A stretch of 64,000 nucleotides of DNA, from positions 62,001 to 126,000 of the forward strand of contig JAURVB010014070.1 of assembly GCA_033002965.1 (NCBI GenBank), given 5' to 3'. Below, piece by piece: positions 11,675-24,080 of this stretch; position 1 is the first letter of the stretch, and each line of letters opens with the position of its first letter. This stretch comes from Piper betle (Eukaryota; Streptophyta; Magnoliopsida; Piperales; Piperaceae). The notes beneath the pieces are model-generated. The model saw nothing but the letters and a program-made list of their open reading frames with translations. It made no database searches and was not told the origin of the DNA. The position numbers and the translations under genes are program-made.

Positions 11675-13267
11675 ATGGTGTTTAAGCAGATGAAACGATC
11701 TTTCAGCGGCGAGGAGCCAGCTTGTCAAATAGCTCACAAGCACTCCAGACTGATGGATCACGGTGGTCACTATTCATCATTTGCAAACATATTCCCCTGT
11801 TTTGATTTTGGAGGGAAGGTCCCATTTTCAGGTGCTATTTCCTGAAATGTAATCGTTGATTTTGTGTCTTCCCTTGATCAAGGAAACACTGAACTGAGGC
11901 TAATTATGATTTATTTGTGTTTGATAAAAGGCGAGGAAGAAGTGAACAAACATGATTGTGAGGGTACTCGTGTTGTTAATGCTTTTAAAGAGTTGGCGAG
12001 GAGCACTTCATGGGTTCTGAACAATACATATGAGAAAAGGAGATTGGAATCAGCTCTTTGTTCGCCCAGCTCAGGTGCAAATATTGATCATGACTGCCCT
12101 GGAATGTCAATTCAGGCGGATGATCTGTATTCCTCCTTTATTGAGTTTCCTCCACGAAAGGCAGTAATGATAGGGCCAGATCATCAGGCAGACGTCCCAG
12201 TTTGGGTTCCACGCACGTGTTTAACTGGTTTTGCTACTGAGTATGAGGAGAGAATGATGGGTACTTGTGTCATTTCCTTATCAAGATCTGACCTGTCCCT
12301 TTCAAATTATGATGAATTTGGTAAAGGTAAAGTTGATTGTGGCTGCCCCGATGAAGGGTCGATTAGATGTGTGAGACAGCATGTGATGGAAGCCAAAGAA
12401 AAGATAAGGGTTGATGTTGGTCAAGACAAGTTTTTGCTGTTAGGCTTTGATGACATGGGTGAGGTAGTATCAAGTAAATGGAGCGAAGAGGAAGAACAGT
12501 TGTTCCTTGAGGTTGTATATTCCAACCCAGCTTCGATGGGCAGGAACTTTTGGGATCATCTTTTGCACGTATTCCCTAATAAAACCACCCAAGATCTTGT
12601 TAGTTATTATTTTAATGTTTTTATGCTCCGGAAAAGGGCAGACCAGAACAGGTTAGATCCTGTTCATATTGACAGCGACAATGATGAGTGGCAGGGAAGT
12701 GAAGATGGTGATGAGTGTGGATCAATAGGAGATGAAGAAGATTCTGCTGTTGAGTCACCTGCCAATCAAGCGGCCTTTTATTACAGTGATTTGGCTCGTT
12801 ATGAGGACGAGGATGGGATTGAGGGTGATAGTTTTGAAGATATTGAAGAAGGCAATTTGGATGGAGACAATAGTGAGGAGATGGTTTATTCTGGCAAATC
12901 TTTTTGTCGTAGTGGGCAAACACGATCTCCGAATTTTCAGCTGGCATTTACTAATGAAAATGCCCATGTTTCTGAGGATCAAGATGACTCGTGTACTTCT
13001 TTTGAATCGCAACTTAATGCTACCCAGTCCTTTGATGATACTGCTATGGAAACACGGTGGGAGCACTGCAAAGACAACAAAAAATTGATGTACAATGGAA
13101 GCAGCGACGGTAGAATTGGTGATACCTTTTCTAACGGATTTTCCATGGAGCCCTGCGAATCTGAAGAATGGGATGCGGGATATTTCTCTGGTCCAACCAA
13201 GGAAGTTGATTTTATGCCTACTCTTCATGTGATTGAAGAGGTTTTTGGAGAAAGAAGCTCCGAATAG
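11675..13267 (+). CDS. ELM2-SANT domain chromatin protein, copy 1 (intact)
   Basis: Two coding exons, 11675-11831 and 11931-13267, join in phase 1 across a GT-AG intron (codon G/GC) to give 1494 nt, 497 residues. A leader intron is likely at 11176-11662. Residues about 129-144 carry the ELM2 core (MIGPDHQADVPVW). About 232-290 is a SANT domain (KWSEEEEQLFLEVVYSNP, FWDHLLHVFP, DLVSYYFNVFMLRKR). A strongly acidic stretch follows (DSDNDEWQGSEDGDE) and a C-terminal GPTKEVDF block is shared with copy 2. ELM2-SANT modules bind and activate class I histone deacetylases in animals, and related Arabidopsis proteins exist (the At2g03470 type). A nuclear HDAC-complex role here is inference. The frame start upstream at 11864 is intronic and was rejected. 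Confidence 0.88.
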
Positions 13268-16200
13268 GAACAATAAAAACTAAGGTAATAGCAACTCAAG
13301 ATTCATCTAGTAGTGTTCTTTTTACACTTTGTGGCCTCGTCATAAGACTGATATTCATCTTGGTGACAAGCTCCTGGTGGAATGGTTTTAGGAGATATCC
13401 TCTACAAGGTTACTCGTGTTCTGTACATCTCTTGGGAAACTACTGAACGTGTGCTTCAGTTATTCTTATTTACATAATGAAGCTAATCGTGTTAGGGAGG
13501 CTGTCTGTGTATATTAGAGATCGGTTGTACTTTCTTCTACCATTAAAAATTATATTTTGTCTTGTGCATGTTACAGTGGGGTAGATTGTATTTCATCAAG
13601 CGGAAGTGAAATATATCCCGATTCGCATGACTGCATATTGCCATAACTTAATTTTTCTTTTTCTTTTTTGAGTTAGTTACCTCACTTGCAAATTGCAGGA
13701 AAACTGCTAAAAAAAATTATCAGAAAAGCAGGGAAATTTTTGATTTGTTTCAAAATCTCCTCACCTTAAAAAATAATAAATTTATTAAAATTCTTTAATT
13801 TTTTTTGAAGAAAATGTCAGTCGACCACCGGTCCAAGGCATCCAATCGCGCTAGCCTGGGCCAGCTAACCGGCGTTAGGCTGGGTTAGCCTTTAGGCTAG
13901 CTTACGAATTTTGAAAATATGAATTCAATTTTATCCAAATTATGGATTTTAAAAATATGAATAAATTTTAATATATTTATAATTATGTTATATGAATTAT
14001 AGTTTATTATTTAATAATAAATATTTAATTTAGATTTTTACATCTTTTTAATTTACTTATTTACTTATTTATTTATTATTTATTATTTATTGTTAAGAAA
14101 AAACTTAGAGTATAGTTCTATTCAAAATAAAAATCTTTAAAAAATAAATTTCATTTAATTATTAATTTTATATTTATTAAAATTAAAATTGTTTTCAATA
14201 TTTGAATACAAAATATATTTTTGTTAAAATATACAAATTTTATATGTTTTAATATATATTATAAATAAGTTTCAAATGTACCCCCCTTCTCTTCTCACAT
14301 GTATTTGGTTAACATATTTGATAAAAGTTGAGTATATGCATGTGAATTGGGCGACAAATGACGAGCTTTTTACATACTATATATGCATTTTACCTTCACA
14401 CGATAAATAATAATGAGACCCAAAGTTTCCTATTTGACATATTCAAGACACATACGAGTGCATGTAATCCAAATGACAACCTAGTATGTTGGTGAGCAGG
14501 TTTAACTCTAACTAGTATAGCTCCGCAAATCATGATGACCTTGGTGGATCCTAGGGCAACGTTTTGTGTTGTGGGCTTTTGGTTGTGTGTTGAGTTCCTT
14601 GAGGATTTTGTTATTTACCTGTATCACACTTATATTGATATCCTAAACTTATAGATAATGACGTGATGTTGTGGCCGTATGGCCTTGACACTTATATTGT
14701 TATCCATGTCGTCTTATGCCTTTTGATATGATATTATGACTATTTGCTAGTTTTTGTTTCCCTAATGGTGTTTCTTTTTTTTTTTTGTAAACAGAATACT
14801 ATAGGTATGCAAATTTAACATATTGTGTGCGGGTTACTTCAATCCCTGAAGTCTTGAAATTGAGGGTAAGCAATTGTTTAGGTATGCGAAACTATATTAC
14901 TTATGTAGGTACACTAAGCAAATAAGGAACATAGGTTGGAAGAGTTTTTTTAATATTTGTAATTATAAGAAAAAGGTATATGTGAATACTAGATAAACCC
15001 ACACCTTGATGAAGGTAAAATATGTGTTAAATGTGTTGAAAATGAACTGAAAATGTATCATAATGACTTGAAGATGTTTCTATGAATGTTAATGATGTCA
15101 TTAAATATCTTTAAGATTGTTCAACGAATGAATGATAATTATATAGGTTGTGTAATTTTTTAATCATCCTATTTATAAGAGAGATTCGACCAAATTTTCT
15201 CCAAAAACTTGATATATTTTATAAATTTGACTCATCTAAGCTGACTTTTTTGCATAAGTCAAACTATATGTGCATTGCATGTATTGTAACATTGTTTGTA
15301 CATTAAATTCCTTTAGGTTTTGTCTTCCGACAACTTGAATGGTTTGGTCCTTGTATCGATACTACATTTTAATGAGTTATGCATTTTTATTCTAAAATTT
15401 ATTAGTTTGATTTCGTTTACTCCACGTGCCAAATTGGGGTGTTAATGGCTGCACCTAAACCCGTGCCAGTGGAAAGGTTTTGATTTTTTTTTATTTTGAT
15501 TTTTATTTATTTATTATTATTATTTTTGTCTTCAGGGATTTGGGCCTCCCAGGCGTGGAAAGCCGGCTCTTGTAAGAGGCAGCACTGGTCGCCCTAATGA
15601 AAATAACTTTTTTTTAATTTTAGGGTAGTTTTGGTTTTTTAATTAAATTTTCCCTTGTCGTATAATTTGCTTAGATTCCCCCACCATTAGAGAATATCAA
15701 AAAGTTCTCCTCTTTTTAGTTAAAAAGCTTTAATATATATATATATATATATGTAATTATATGTATTATAATGAACTATAATATTAAAAAATCTTTAATT
15801 CTAAAAAATAAATTTATTTTTATTGTAAATTATATTATATCTTCACATATTTACATTTTTAAAATGGAAAAACAACTCCTGATAACAAATTCTATTAAAA
15901 TTTATGAATTAGAATTTTGTTAACAATATAATCCATTATATATATATATAACATTTATTTAAAATGTTAAATTTAATTAAAAACTATTGAAAATATTTTA
16001 ACAATGTTTGCATATTATTGAATATATATTTTTATTTTGAAAAAAATATTGGTAAAGTTTAAAAGTATTAATGTAAATATATTAATAAATATTGAGTGAA
16101 GTTGTAGAAAAAAGTATGTGTTTATATGTATAGAAGAGATATTTTGTTGTACAGGTAGGTAGATTTCATTTATTTGGTGTTAAGGTGGGGAACTTGGAAT

Positions 16201-17861
16201 ATGTGGTAAAGGGGTAATCGAGAAGAGAAAGTCAATATTACCCTTATTTACTCATGACTTGTTATTGGGTTGGTTAAAAAAATTAAAATGATGATTGATG
16301 TGTATAGCACTTAAACCATGTCTCGATCTGAGCGGTTCCAATACCTTCATCCCTCTCACATCTTCTCCATTACATAGTTTCTTCCTCTCTCGACTTGGGT
16401 TGGACACTCACTCTAGGTTGTCTTTGCCATCTTAGTCGCACTCGTGTTTGCTATCTCGTCGAGGTGGCCACCTAGTCCGGCCTTGCACGTCGTTTGCTCT
16501 TAACGACTTTGGCCGCCGCAAAGTGAAAGGTTTGTGTGTCCCCGACTGCTCTTTTTTTGTTTTTTGACTTCCCATCTTTGAGGTTTTCATTTTAGGCAAT
16601 AGCAAAAGTTGAATGGGTTCAGGTAAGTTTTTAAAAATTAAACTTTTTATGTACCTTTTATGATTGGCATGTAATATGTAGGTGTGTATGAGGCTTTAGA
16701 AATTTGGAGATTCGATGTACATAGATATTGGATAATTTTTTTTAATCTTTGAGGGGAAGAAGATGGTGTCAAAAGATACCTTCTTCAGACCATTTAGCCG
16801 GTCAGAGTTCATGCATGAGGTTGGCGGCAAAGGTTGGTTGGCATAACAAATATGTAGATGTCAGGGGAAACATAATGAAGAAAAGGCAGTTAGAGGTACG
16901 TGTATTTTACTATTTTTCGTTGTGTCTAATGTCATTGGTGATGTTAAATCATGTCATTATAGTTTAATATTAGAGATATTTATAGGTGGCAGCCAAAAGG
17001 AGAAGTTATAAAAGAAGATGATAGTTCCTGAGGGGTCAAAGTACAAGATAAAGTCACCTGGAAAGAAGAAGGAAAACATCATAAGATGTTAATCCATGTT
17101 TTGAGTGAATTGTTTAGCTATGTCATTAATATTATTGATGTTTTAATGTCAATGATTGCCATTTTACATGTCTATGATGCAAGGTTATCATTGTGTAACC
17201 ATGTCATAGATGAATTTTATATTTTCATTTTCTTGTCACTAATGTACTGCTTAATTTATATGCAATGTCATTTAGTGTATGATGCACAGTGTTCAAAAGA
17301 ACATACTATTTATTACTAATTATTTGTTCCTACTGTCATAACTTTTTATTGTTCCAATTTTGCTTAATATCATTAGTGAGGTTTTCATGTCAATTATGTT
17401 ACGTTGAAAGTGTATAACAATATCATTGATGTCAATTAGAGAGTATAGAGCGGAAAGAATCATTCTCAAGGCACCTTGCACTACCAAACACCTCAGAAAT
17501 TTATATATACCCGTCGAAAGGCTGTGAATGTGACCAAGCAGACATCAAAAAGTCCATCAGAGTACATATTGCAGCTGCCTTAATCCACAGATATATGTCA
17601 CCCATCAAATGCTTGTCCAATTGTCACTCTCTCCGATACGTAGGAGTTGAAATGATAAAAAAGGCAAAAGAAAAGCTAGAAAATGCAACCCAACATTAAA
17701 ATGCGTGGCTATAAATATTTATGCAGTTATGGATGATATTATATTTAGTCTTTTTATAACAATGATGACATCATGTTTAATTTTTTTGTTCACCAATGTA
17801 ATTTTTGTCTATATATATGACATCATCATATTCATTATAATCTCTCAATGTTATATGGTGT
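13268..17861. other. AT-rich intergenic stretch
   Basis: No convincing gene. It contains long A/T runs, an (AT)n tract near 15730-15750, a TTTA-rich block near 14055-14090 and short GC islands (13815-13905, 15535-15600, 16440-16510) without recognisable coding similarity. Short open frames at 16749-16967 and 17086-17319 have no domain and an AT-driven composition. Confidence 0.5.
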
Positions 17862-18343
17862 AGAAGACAAATGTCTACAATAAACCCAATGTCATTAATG
17901 ACATGAAGTACATTTATAAAATGCAATTGACAACATGATCTTGTTAATTACAAAATTTAATCAAGTATACATAAAATAATCATGTAAATTATCGTGTTCA
18001 ATTTTTTTGTTTCACTAATGTGATTATTATTAAACATTACTTATAGCGATGACATTATTTTAACAAGTATATAAACTTTATTATATTCATTATCATGCCT
18101 TGATGGCATAGACGACATATGTTTAGTATGAAATCGATGTTATTGATGACGCAACACTAGATTTACAAAATGGGCTTGATAATACTATCTTGTTAATTAC
18201 AAGATTTCAGCAAGCATATATGCCATGATTACGTAGCCGACATATGTCTAGTATAAACTGACATCATTAATGATATGACATTACGTTTACAAAATATAAT
18301 TGATGACATTATCTTGTTAATTACAAAATTTAAGCAAGTATAC
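17862..18343 (+). repeat. Three diverged copies of a ~113-bp repeat
   Basis: Copies at about 17862-17973, 18107-18222 and 18232-18343 share the order GACAAATGTCTA/GACATATGTYTAGTAT, then ATGTCATTAATGACAT-like, then ATCTTGTTAATTACAA and AAGTATACAT. Copies 2 and 3 are nearly adjacent, while copy 1 is about 130 bp away. The surrounding 17 kb region is also rich in GATGACAT words. The origin is unknown. Confidence 0.6.
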
Positions 18344-18588
18344 ATGACATTATCATGTTAATTATCATGTCATTGATGACTGTTGCCATATAACTGCGAA
18401 ATAGATGGCTAGCCAAAATAAGGAACAACAGTACTTTGTAAGCATGGGATGATCTGTTGCACAAACCCCCGAGTTGTGTCAAATGTCCATCTAGAGCGTT
18501 AATGTTACGAACTTGCCTCTTTTAGGGGGCCCAGACCATTGCATTCTTGTGAACAAAGTTGTCCTGTGTTTTCCACTTGTCACAACAC

Positions 18589-19398
18589 TATGGTTGTGAA
18601 AATCGGAATTAGAAGCAGAATCAGATCGGTTCTTGAGAGAGTTGGAATCAGAATCGGAATCGGCCTAAATCAAACAGGAATAGGTCTAATTGAATCGGTC
18701 TGAATCAGTTGTATATAATAATTTGACAACTCATACATAAATATATAAAAATTAGATATTGATGTCATTTTGATATTATTGTGTGTATTATATTTTATGA
18801 TATTTTTTAGATATATATTTAAATTATTTAAAGTTAGTTATTATTTTTCAGACTCGAATCAAGTTTTAATTATGAGAATGCCCCCACAAGTACTTCTTTC
18901 CCCTTCGCCCGTTCTCTCCTACATCCGCCCTACTTCTCCGTTGCCACCGCTATCGTCGCTGCCCCCCCTCCCCCAGACCCGTCCTAGCCCCACCCCACCC
19001 TACGCCTGCCGCGCCCCGCTTCCCCCAACCAGCCCCGCCCTATCCCTCCCCATTGCCGCTGCCCCACCCTGCCTCCCCCAGCCGGCCGAGCCCGCCCCCC
19101 TTGCGCCCCCAGCCCGGCCCCTCCAAATCACTCCCCCTACCCCCTACCCCCTACCCCCCACCCAGCCCGGCCCTGCTCCGCCCCACCGTCGCCGTTCATC
19201 GTCTATCAGCACCTTTCAGAATCAGCCGATTTGGGCCGATTCCAAAATCGGCTCGAATCAGTCGGAATCGGCTCGAATTGGTCGATTCACGGACCAATTC
19301 GGATGAAACCGATTCAAATGATTTTTTGAATCAGTTTCCTACCGATCCAAGTAGAATTGGCCGATTCCGATTTAGAATGCGCAATTTTCTTAACACTG
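18589..19398. mobile_element. Non-autonomous hAT-like element with a C-rich insert
   Basis: 8-bp flanking duplications CACAACAC (18581-18588) and CACAATAC (19399-19406) match at 7 of 8 positions. The ends are imperfect inverted repeats: TATGGTTGTGAAAATCGG on the left and CAGTGTTAAGAAAATT from the right end inward. Both inner flanks are full of GAATCGG/CGATTC words. The middle (18890-19200) is cytosine-rich and codes only low-complexity proline runs. No transposase is seen. The superfamily rests on the 8-bp duplication and termini. Confidence 0.55.
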
Positions 19399-19406
19399 CA
19401 CAATAC

Positions 19407-21036
19407 CATGTTCATCCACCTCGGCAGGATGTACCTCGCCCTCCCTCTCATTACAGCTTAGAGTATGTATTACAATCAACAAAGATAGTCGGGGTTGCAC
19501 ACGGTCTGTGACATCTACATCTCATGGATCATCCCTGTGCAACCAAATCAATAAAATCACTAATTCTAAATCATCCTTATATACACGTTATGTCTATTTA
19601 CTTACATATAGTCTAGCCGCACAATATACATTCCTTTTGGCCGTCCTCCCTCACCCAAGTTCATTAATGACGACACCAATGTGATGCTCATTCCATCATT
19701 GACATCATCATCGGTTGCACTTCATTGGATCAACATATTCATTGTTTATTGCCATGTGTCTTTACTTAGGAACATTTTCTCCCAATAATCTATTGGGCCT
19801 TGATTTTAGCAGTGTATATCCTAAAATTGTCAACCCCGCCTCTCCTTGCAAATCCGAGAACATATCGAAAGCTCACCCCATCATCCACCTCTATCATGTA
19901 TTCTTGCTTATTCCCATGTACTATTGAGACAGGTACGGACACCTTAAATTCTCCACGATCATACTCCCTACCCATAAGCAAACTCACAAATCTAACTAAC
20001 TCAATTAAATCATTTCCACCTTTGAAAAAACTGATTCAATAATTGCCTCCCACGTAGTACATCCCATTCAAATCTCCAAAAAATGCACAAGCCAAAACTT
20101 CATTCATGTCTCCAATCAAAAAACATCTACAAACAGTCTATGTAAATAAATAACTGTTACACACTATAAATCATATTCAGGACAGTAATATGCAATTAAG
20201 GACGTGACTTTAACGCAATCTTATATCATTGATGCAACAATGCCTTTCAAACCCATAGAATTCTACACAGGCCGCTGTCCGTCGGAGATACCATTGAAGT
20301 AGGAAGAAGTCGGTCGCCGCAAGTTTTCTTTTACCTTTGTAAGTTTTACCCGCCACTAGAATACCTTACTCCCACCAAAGAATCCCCAAGTCTCTTTAAT
20401 ACTCATCAAAACTATAAACCCTCTCCCATCCTAAACTGAGAAAAATATTTTCTTATTTAATTCAGCCCAATAAAGTGTCATGTTGGAGGCTAGTCTTGGC
20501 ATTTTGATATTTACTTTATTTTCTCTCACTCATGTACCATATAATTCAAATTCTCCGTCCCAATACTAAATAAATGAAATGTGCCCACTCCTACGTCAAA
20601 ATATCTCGATATAAAATATAAATAAAATAAATTTAATCAAATAATATTTTCTAAAAATATTATTTTATTTTATAAATTTTTATTTTAAAAAAATATAATA
20701 TGTGGATCACAATACATATGACCATTAGATAGCATACAGTGTATGTCAATTGTGTAGTAAATATTACCCACACCCGCTCTATCGATACCTATAAATATCG
20801 TATAAATATCATCCTGGAGGTTTGTATAATATCCAGCCTACTTACTTATGTCGTGCACCATAATATACATATATAAGTATTATACTATTTATAAAAGATT
20901 AAAATATATAAATTAATAAATGATATAATTTTTTTAATAAGTACATTTAATTTTTATTTTTTAAGAAATTTTTTTATTATATTTATTAAGAACCAAGACA
21001 CGCCAATTAAATTGATCCAACTTAGCCATATATATA
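19407..21036. other. Intergenic stretch without recognised genes
   Basis: AT-rich sequence with a few short frames (for example 19790-19987 minus, 19800-20042 plus) that show no domain and no splice support. Patches around 19400-19500 and 20220-20340 have a more coding-like composition and could be remnants of a transposon, but I recognise none. Confidence 0.4.
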
Positions 21037-21199
21037 TTTGGTTTAGAGCTCGTGGTTGCTGTGATGGAGCACAGCCAAGTTGGCTGTGCTTGAGTTTTGA
21101 TCTGACCGTTCAAAACTCATCCGACGCTCAGAAAAAAGACAAAAACTTTGCATTGCATTCTGGAGATGAAGTCGACGGCCGCCCCCGTGTTCCGATGTA

Positions 21200-21890
21200 T
21201 CAGTAGGAGCACAAAACTCAGGTTGGCATCGGATTGCATCCCCCGAAAGTAGTAGAGCGCGATCACCCTGCTCGTCGTCAAATTGCCCAGGTTGCTGGTG
21301 ATGGCTCTCTGGAAGCAGATGTTGGCATCGGATTGCATCCCCCCAAGTAGTAGAGCGCGATCACCCTGCTCGTCGTCAAATTGGCCACGTTACGGGCGGT
21401 CGCCGCCGTCCAGGCCAAGCTAGCGACCAGGGCGATGACGACGAGCGGCAGGGCGTAGAAGTTGAGGGCGCCGATGACGGCCATGGACCAGAGGGAGACC
21501 CAAACGAAGCCGACGGCCATCATCCAGTAGATGGGCAGGTTCAAGCTGGGGAATTCGGGGACGGGGAGGACGGAGTTGGCGACGACGCGGGCGGTGAAGC
21601 CGACCCGGTGGTCGACCCACAGGGAGTAGAGGCCGTTGCCGACTGCGAAGAGGAGGAAGACGCCGATGACGTCGGTGGCGGCCATGGAGAAGCAGAGCAG
21701 CGTGACGCCAGCGGCGAGGGAGAGGAGGCAGGTGCTCCAGAGGATGAAGCGGACCATGAAGGCCGGCCATAGGCGGATGGCCTTTTGCCAAGCGAATGCT
21801 AGGATGATGGCAAAGGCAGTGCGGAACAAAACAAGATGGTATCATCAAAGAGAAAGCAATCAAACCCAAAACCCCAAACTTTACATCAGT
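21200..21890 (-). pseudogene. Captured fragment of a choline transporter-like (CTL/PNS1) gene
   Basis: The minus frame from 21829 encodes a multi-pass segment typical of plant CTL proteins: MAATDVIGVFLLFAVGNGLY, SLWVDHRVGF, FPSLNLPIYWMMAVGFVWVS, ALNFYALPLVVIALVASLAW and TTSRVIALYY. Family members then continue with RGMQS...FQRAL. Here that part is duplicated in tandem (repeat units near 21222-21287 and 21323-21385) and shifted in frame by one base, and the conserved C-terminal region is absent. Third positions are almost all G or C, unlike neighbouring genes, so it probably came from elsewhere in the genome. It covers roughly one third of a ~500-700-residue family protein. Confidence 0.8.
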
Positions 21891-22230
21891 GCGGAACTCT
21901 TCCATGCATAATTACTCCAACCAAAACCAAACTCGAAGCAACAAAAACCAAACCAATTCCGGCACCATAAAAAACAAAAAAACAAAGCATTTCTGCCGAT
22001 GGTTGATAGTAGGTTTGATGAACAAAACAACAAACAGTAAAAAATGTACACAGACAAACAAAATGCAACAAAAAAACCATGTTTACCGATGAAGAAGAGA
22101 AGCGAGCCACTGGTGAGCGTGCCCGAACGATAGGCTGTTCGGTGGGGGGCGGCGGGCGGCCGGCGATAGGCTGTTCGGTGGAAAAACAGAGTCGCCAGCG
22201 GAACAGGGGAGGGAAGGAAGAGGAAAGGCA

Positions 22231-23465
22231 GGGGTAGTTTCGTAATAAAAATTTGACTCGGTCCCTACTCGAGTCAATATTACGAAATATATCCTAAAAA
22301 ATATTAAAAAAATACCATAAAATATAATAATTCATTATAATTCAATTATTTTATTTTATGATGTTTTTCTGTATTTTTTATATTTTTTGGGATTTATTTC
22401 GTAATATTAACACAAGTTAGGACCGAGTCAAGTTTTTATTACCAAACTACCCCTCTCAAAAAATATGAAAAAAATAGAATTAAAAACCATTAAAAAAAAT
22501 AATCTATTAGAATTAGATTATTTTATTTTAGGGTATTTTCCTATATTTTTTTAATTTTTTAGGATTTATTTCGTAATATTAACTCGAGTCGGGACCGAGT
22601 CAAGATTTTATTTTAAAATATGAACAAAATAGGGTAACATACTATAAAATAAAATAATCCATTATAATTAGATTATTTTATTTTATAATATTTTCCTGTA
22701 TTTTTTATATTTTCGGCATTTATTTTGTAATATTAACTCGAGTCGGGACCGAGTCAAATTTTTATTATAAAAAATTAACCCGCTACAGATTCAAGTCCCG
22801 ACTCAGTGACAGCACTAGTTGGGTGGCACGGCAAAGGGTGGAAAAACAGAGTCGCCGGCAAAATAAAGGAGGGAGGAGGAAATTGGCAGGGGTAATTTCG
22901 TAATAAAAGATGTTGACTCGAAATGTAACCATAAAATATAATAAAATACCATAAAATAAAATAATTGAGTTCTAATTGATTATTTTATCTTATGATATTT
23001 TTATCTATTTTTTCATTTTTTTCTAGATTTATTTCGTGATATTGACATAAGTTGGGAAGGAAATGGGCAGGGGTAGTTTTGTAATAAAAACTTGACTTGG
23101 TCTAGACTAGAGTCAATATTACGAAATAATTCCCTAAAAATGTAAAAAGAATTCAGGAAAATACCAAAAAATAAAATAATCAAATTATAATGGATTATTT
23201 TATTTCATGGTATTTTACCCTATTTTTTCATATTTTTCAAGAGGAGTAGTTTTAAAATAAAAGCCTGACTCAACTCGATCAATATTACGAAATATATCTC
23301 AAAAAATATGAAAAAAATAGATTAAAATACTATAAAATAAAATAATCTATTAGAACTTGATTATTTTATTTTATCGTATTTTACTATATTTTTTTGTATT
23401 TTTCGGGATATATTTTATAATATTAACTCAAGTCGGGAGCGAGTCAAGTTTTAATTACGAAATTG
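22231..23465. repeat. Cluster of palindromic (foldback) repeats
   Basis: 22231-22453 is a ~223-bp unit whose ~60-bp ends are inverted copies: GGGGTAGTTTCGTAATAAAA...GACTCGGTCC and its reverse complement, with ATTATTTTATTTTATG-like AT-rich DNA between. Further arms lie at about 22561-22615, 22700-22770, 22889-22935, 23025-23065, 23070-23125, 23245-23300 and 23400-23465, all with CGTAATATTRACTCGAGTC or its complement. A flanking GC-rich piece (GGAAAAACAGAGTCGCC) occurs at about 22173 and 22841 and inverted near 23487. Repeated insertion or recombination of one MITE family is likely. Confidence 0.75.
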
Positions 23466-24010
23466 CCATTGAGCTCCCCGACCTCCCCTGTTTCTCCTCT
23501 GTTTTTGCCGCTCCACCCACGACCGCCGGCGACCTCGCCGCCGCCGTCGCCTCCGCAAAGCACCACCTTTTGTACTACTCGTTGCCCAACCTCTGCACCT
23601 CCTTCGGATCGCCGCTCACTACCGACCTCCTTGCCATCGCCCTCCTCGCCATCACCACCACCCCCGCAACCTGAATGTCCCCGCCCCCGGCGACGCCACG
23701 CCCCAGGCTGCAGCCGTCAGCGACTGCTTCCGGATCCGCCCCGATGAAAAAGGCGTGCGACGTCGCTGAAGAGGTGGAGCGGGAGTGGGCATGGCCGGGG
23801 CGGATCCGCCCCTCACTGCTCTGTTTCTTGGAGAGTTGCCGGCCTCCGTCCAACCGCCGACATCACCGCCGCTCCCTTGTCGTCGCCAACCTCCGTCCAC
23901 TGCCCCGGGTGACCCAAGGCGGCGCCGACAAAAACAGCGGTGTTGGCGTCGATCGGCGCGGCAATGTCGGGAGCGGGAGCGGGAGCGGAATTACTGCTTA
24001 ACAAGGTGGG

Positions 24011-24080
24011 TTTTTCAGCCGTTGGATTCAATCCAACGGCTGAAAAAAATTGAGCACAGCCAAGATGGCTGTGCTCAATT
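24011..24080. repeat. Two adjacent perfect hairpins near the MULE end
   Basis: 24011-24047 is an inverted repeat with 18-nt arms (core CAGCCGTTGGATT) and a 1-nt loop. 24048-24080 is another with 15-nt arms (core GAGCACAGCCA) and a 3-nt loop. The left terminus has the matching hairpin at 21068-21090 (arms AGCACAGCCAA, 1-nt loop) but a degraded partner to the first. Such structures could be recognised during transposition or simply be relics; the role is unknown. Confidence 0.85.

Noticed and set aside
11864..11930. N-terminal extension of ELM2-SANT copy 1 from an ATG at 11864
   Set aside because: It lies in the intron, is not conserved in copy 2, and the exon starting at 11675 splices in phase instead.
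18770..19511. Proline-rich open frames
   Set aside because: Created by the C-rich insert of the hAT-like element. Low complexity, no start context and no family match.
19790..20042. Overlapping short frames on both strands
   Set aside because: No domain, no splice sites and no similarity I could recognise.
23357..24001. GC-rich open frames on both strands in the MULE-like element
   Set aside because: Long only because the DNA lacks AT-rich stops. I recognised no domain, so I list it as cargo of unknown source and not as a gene.
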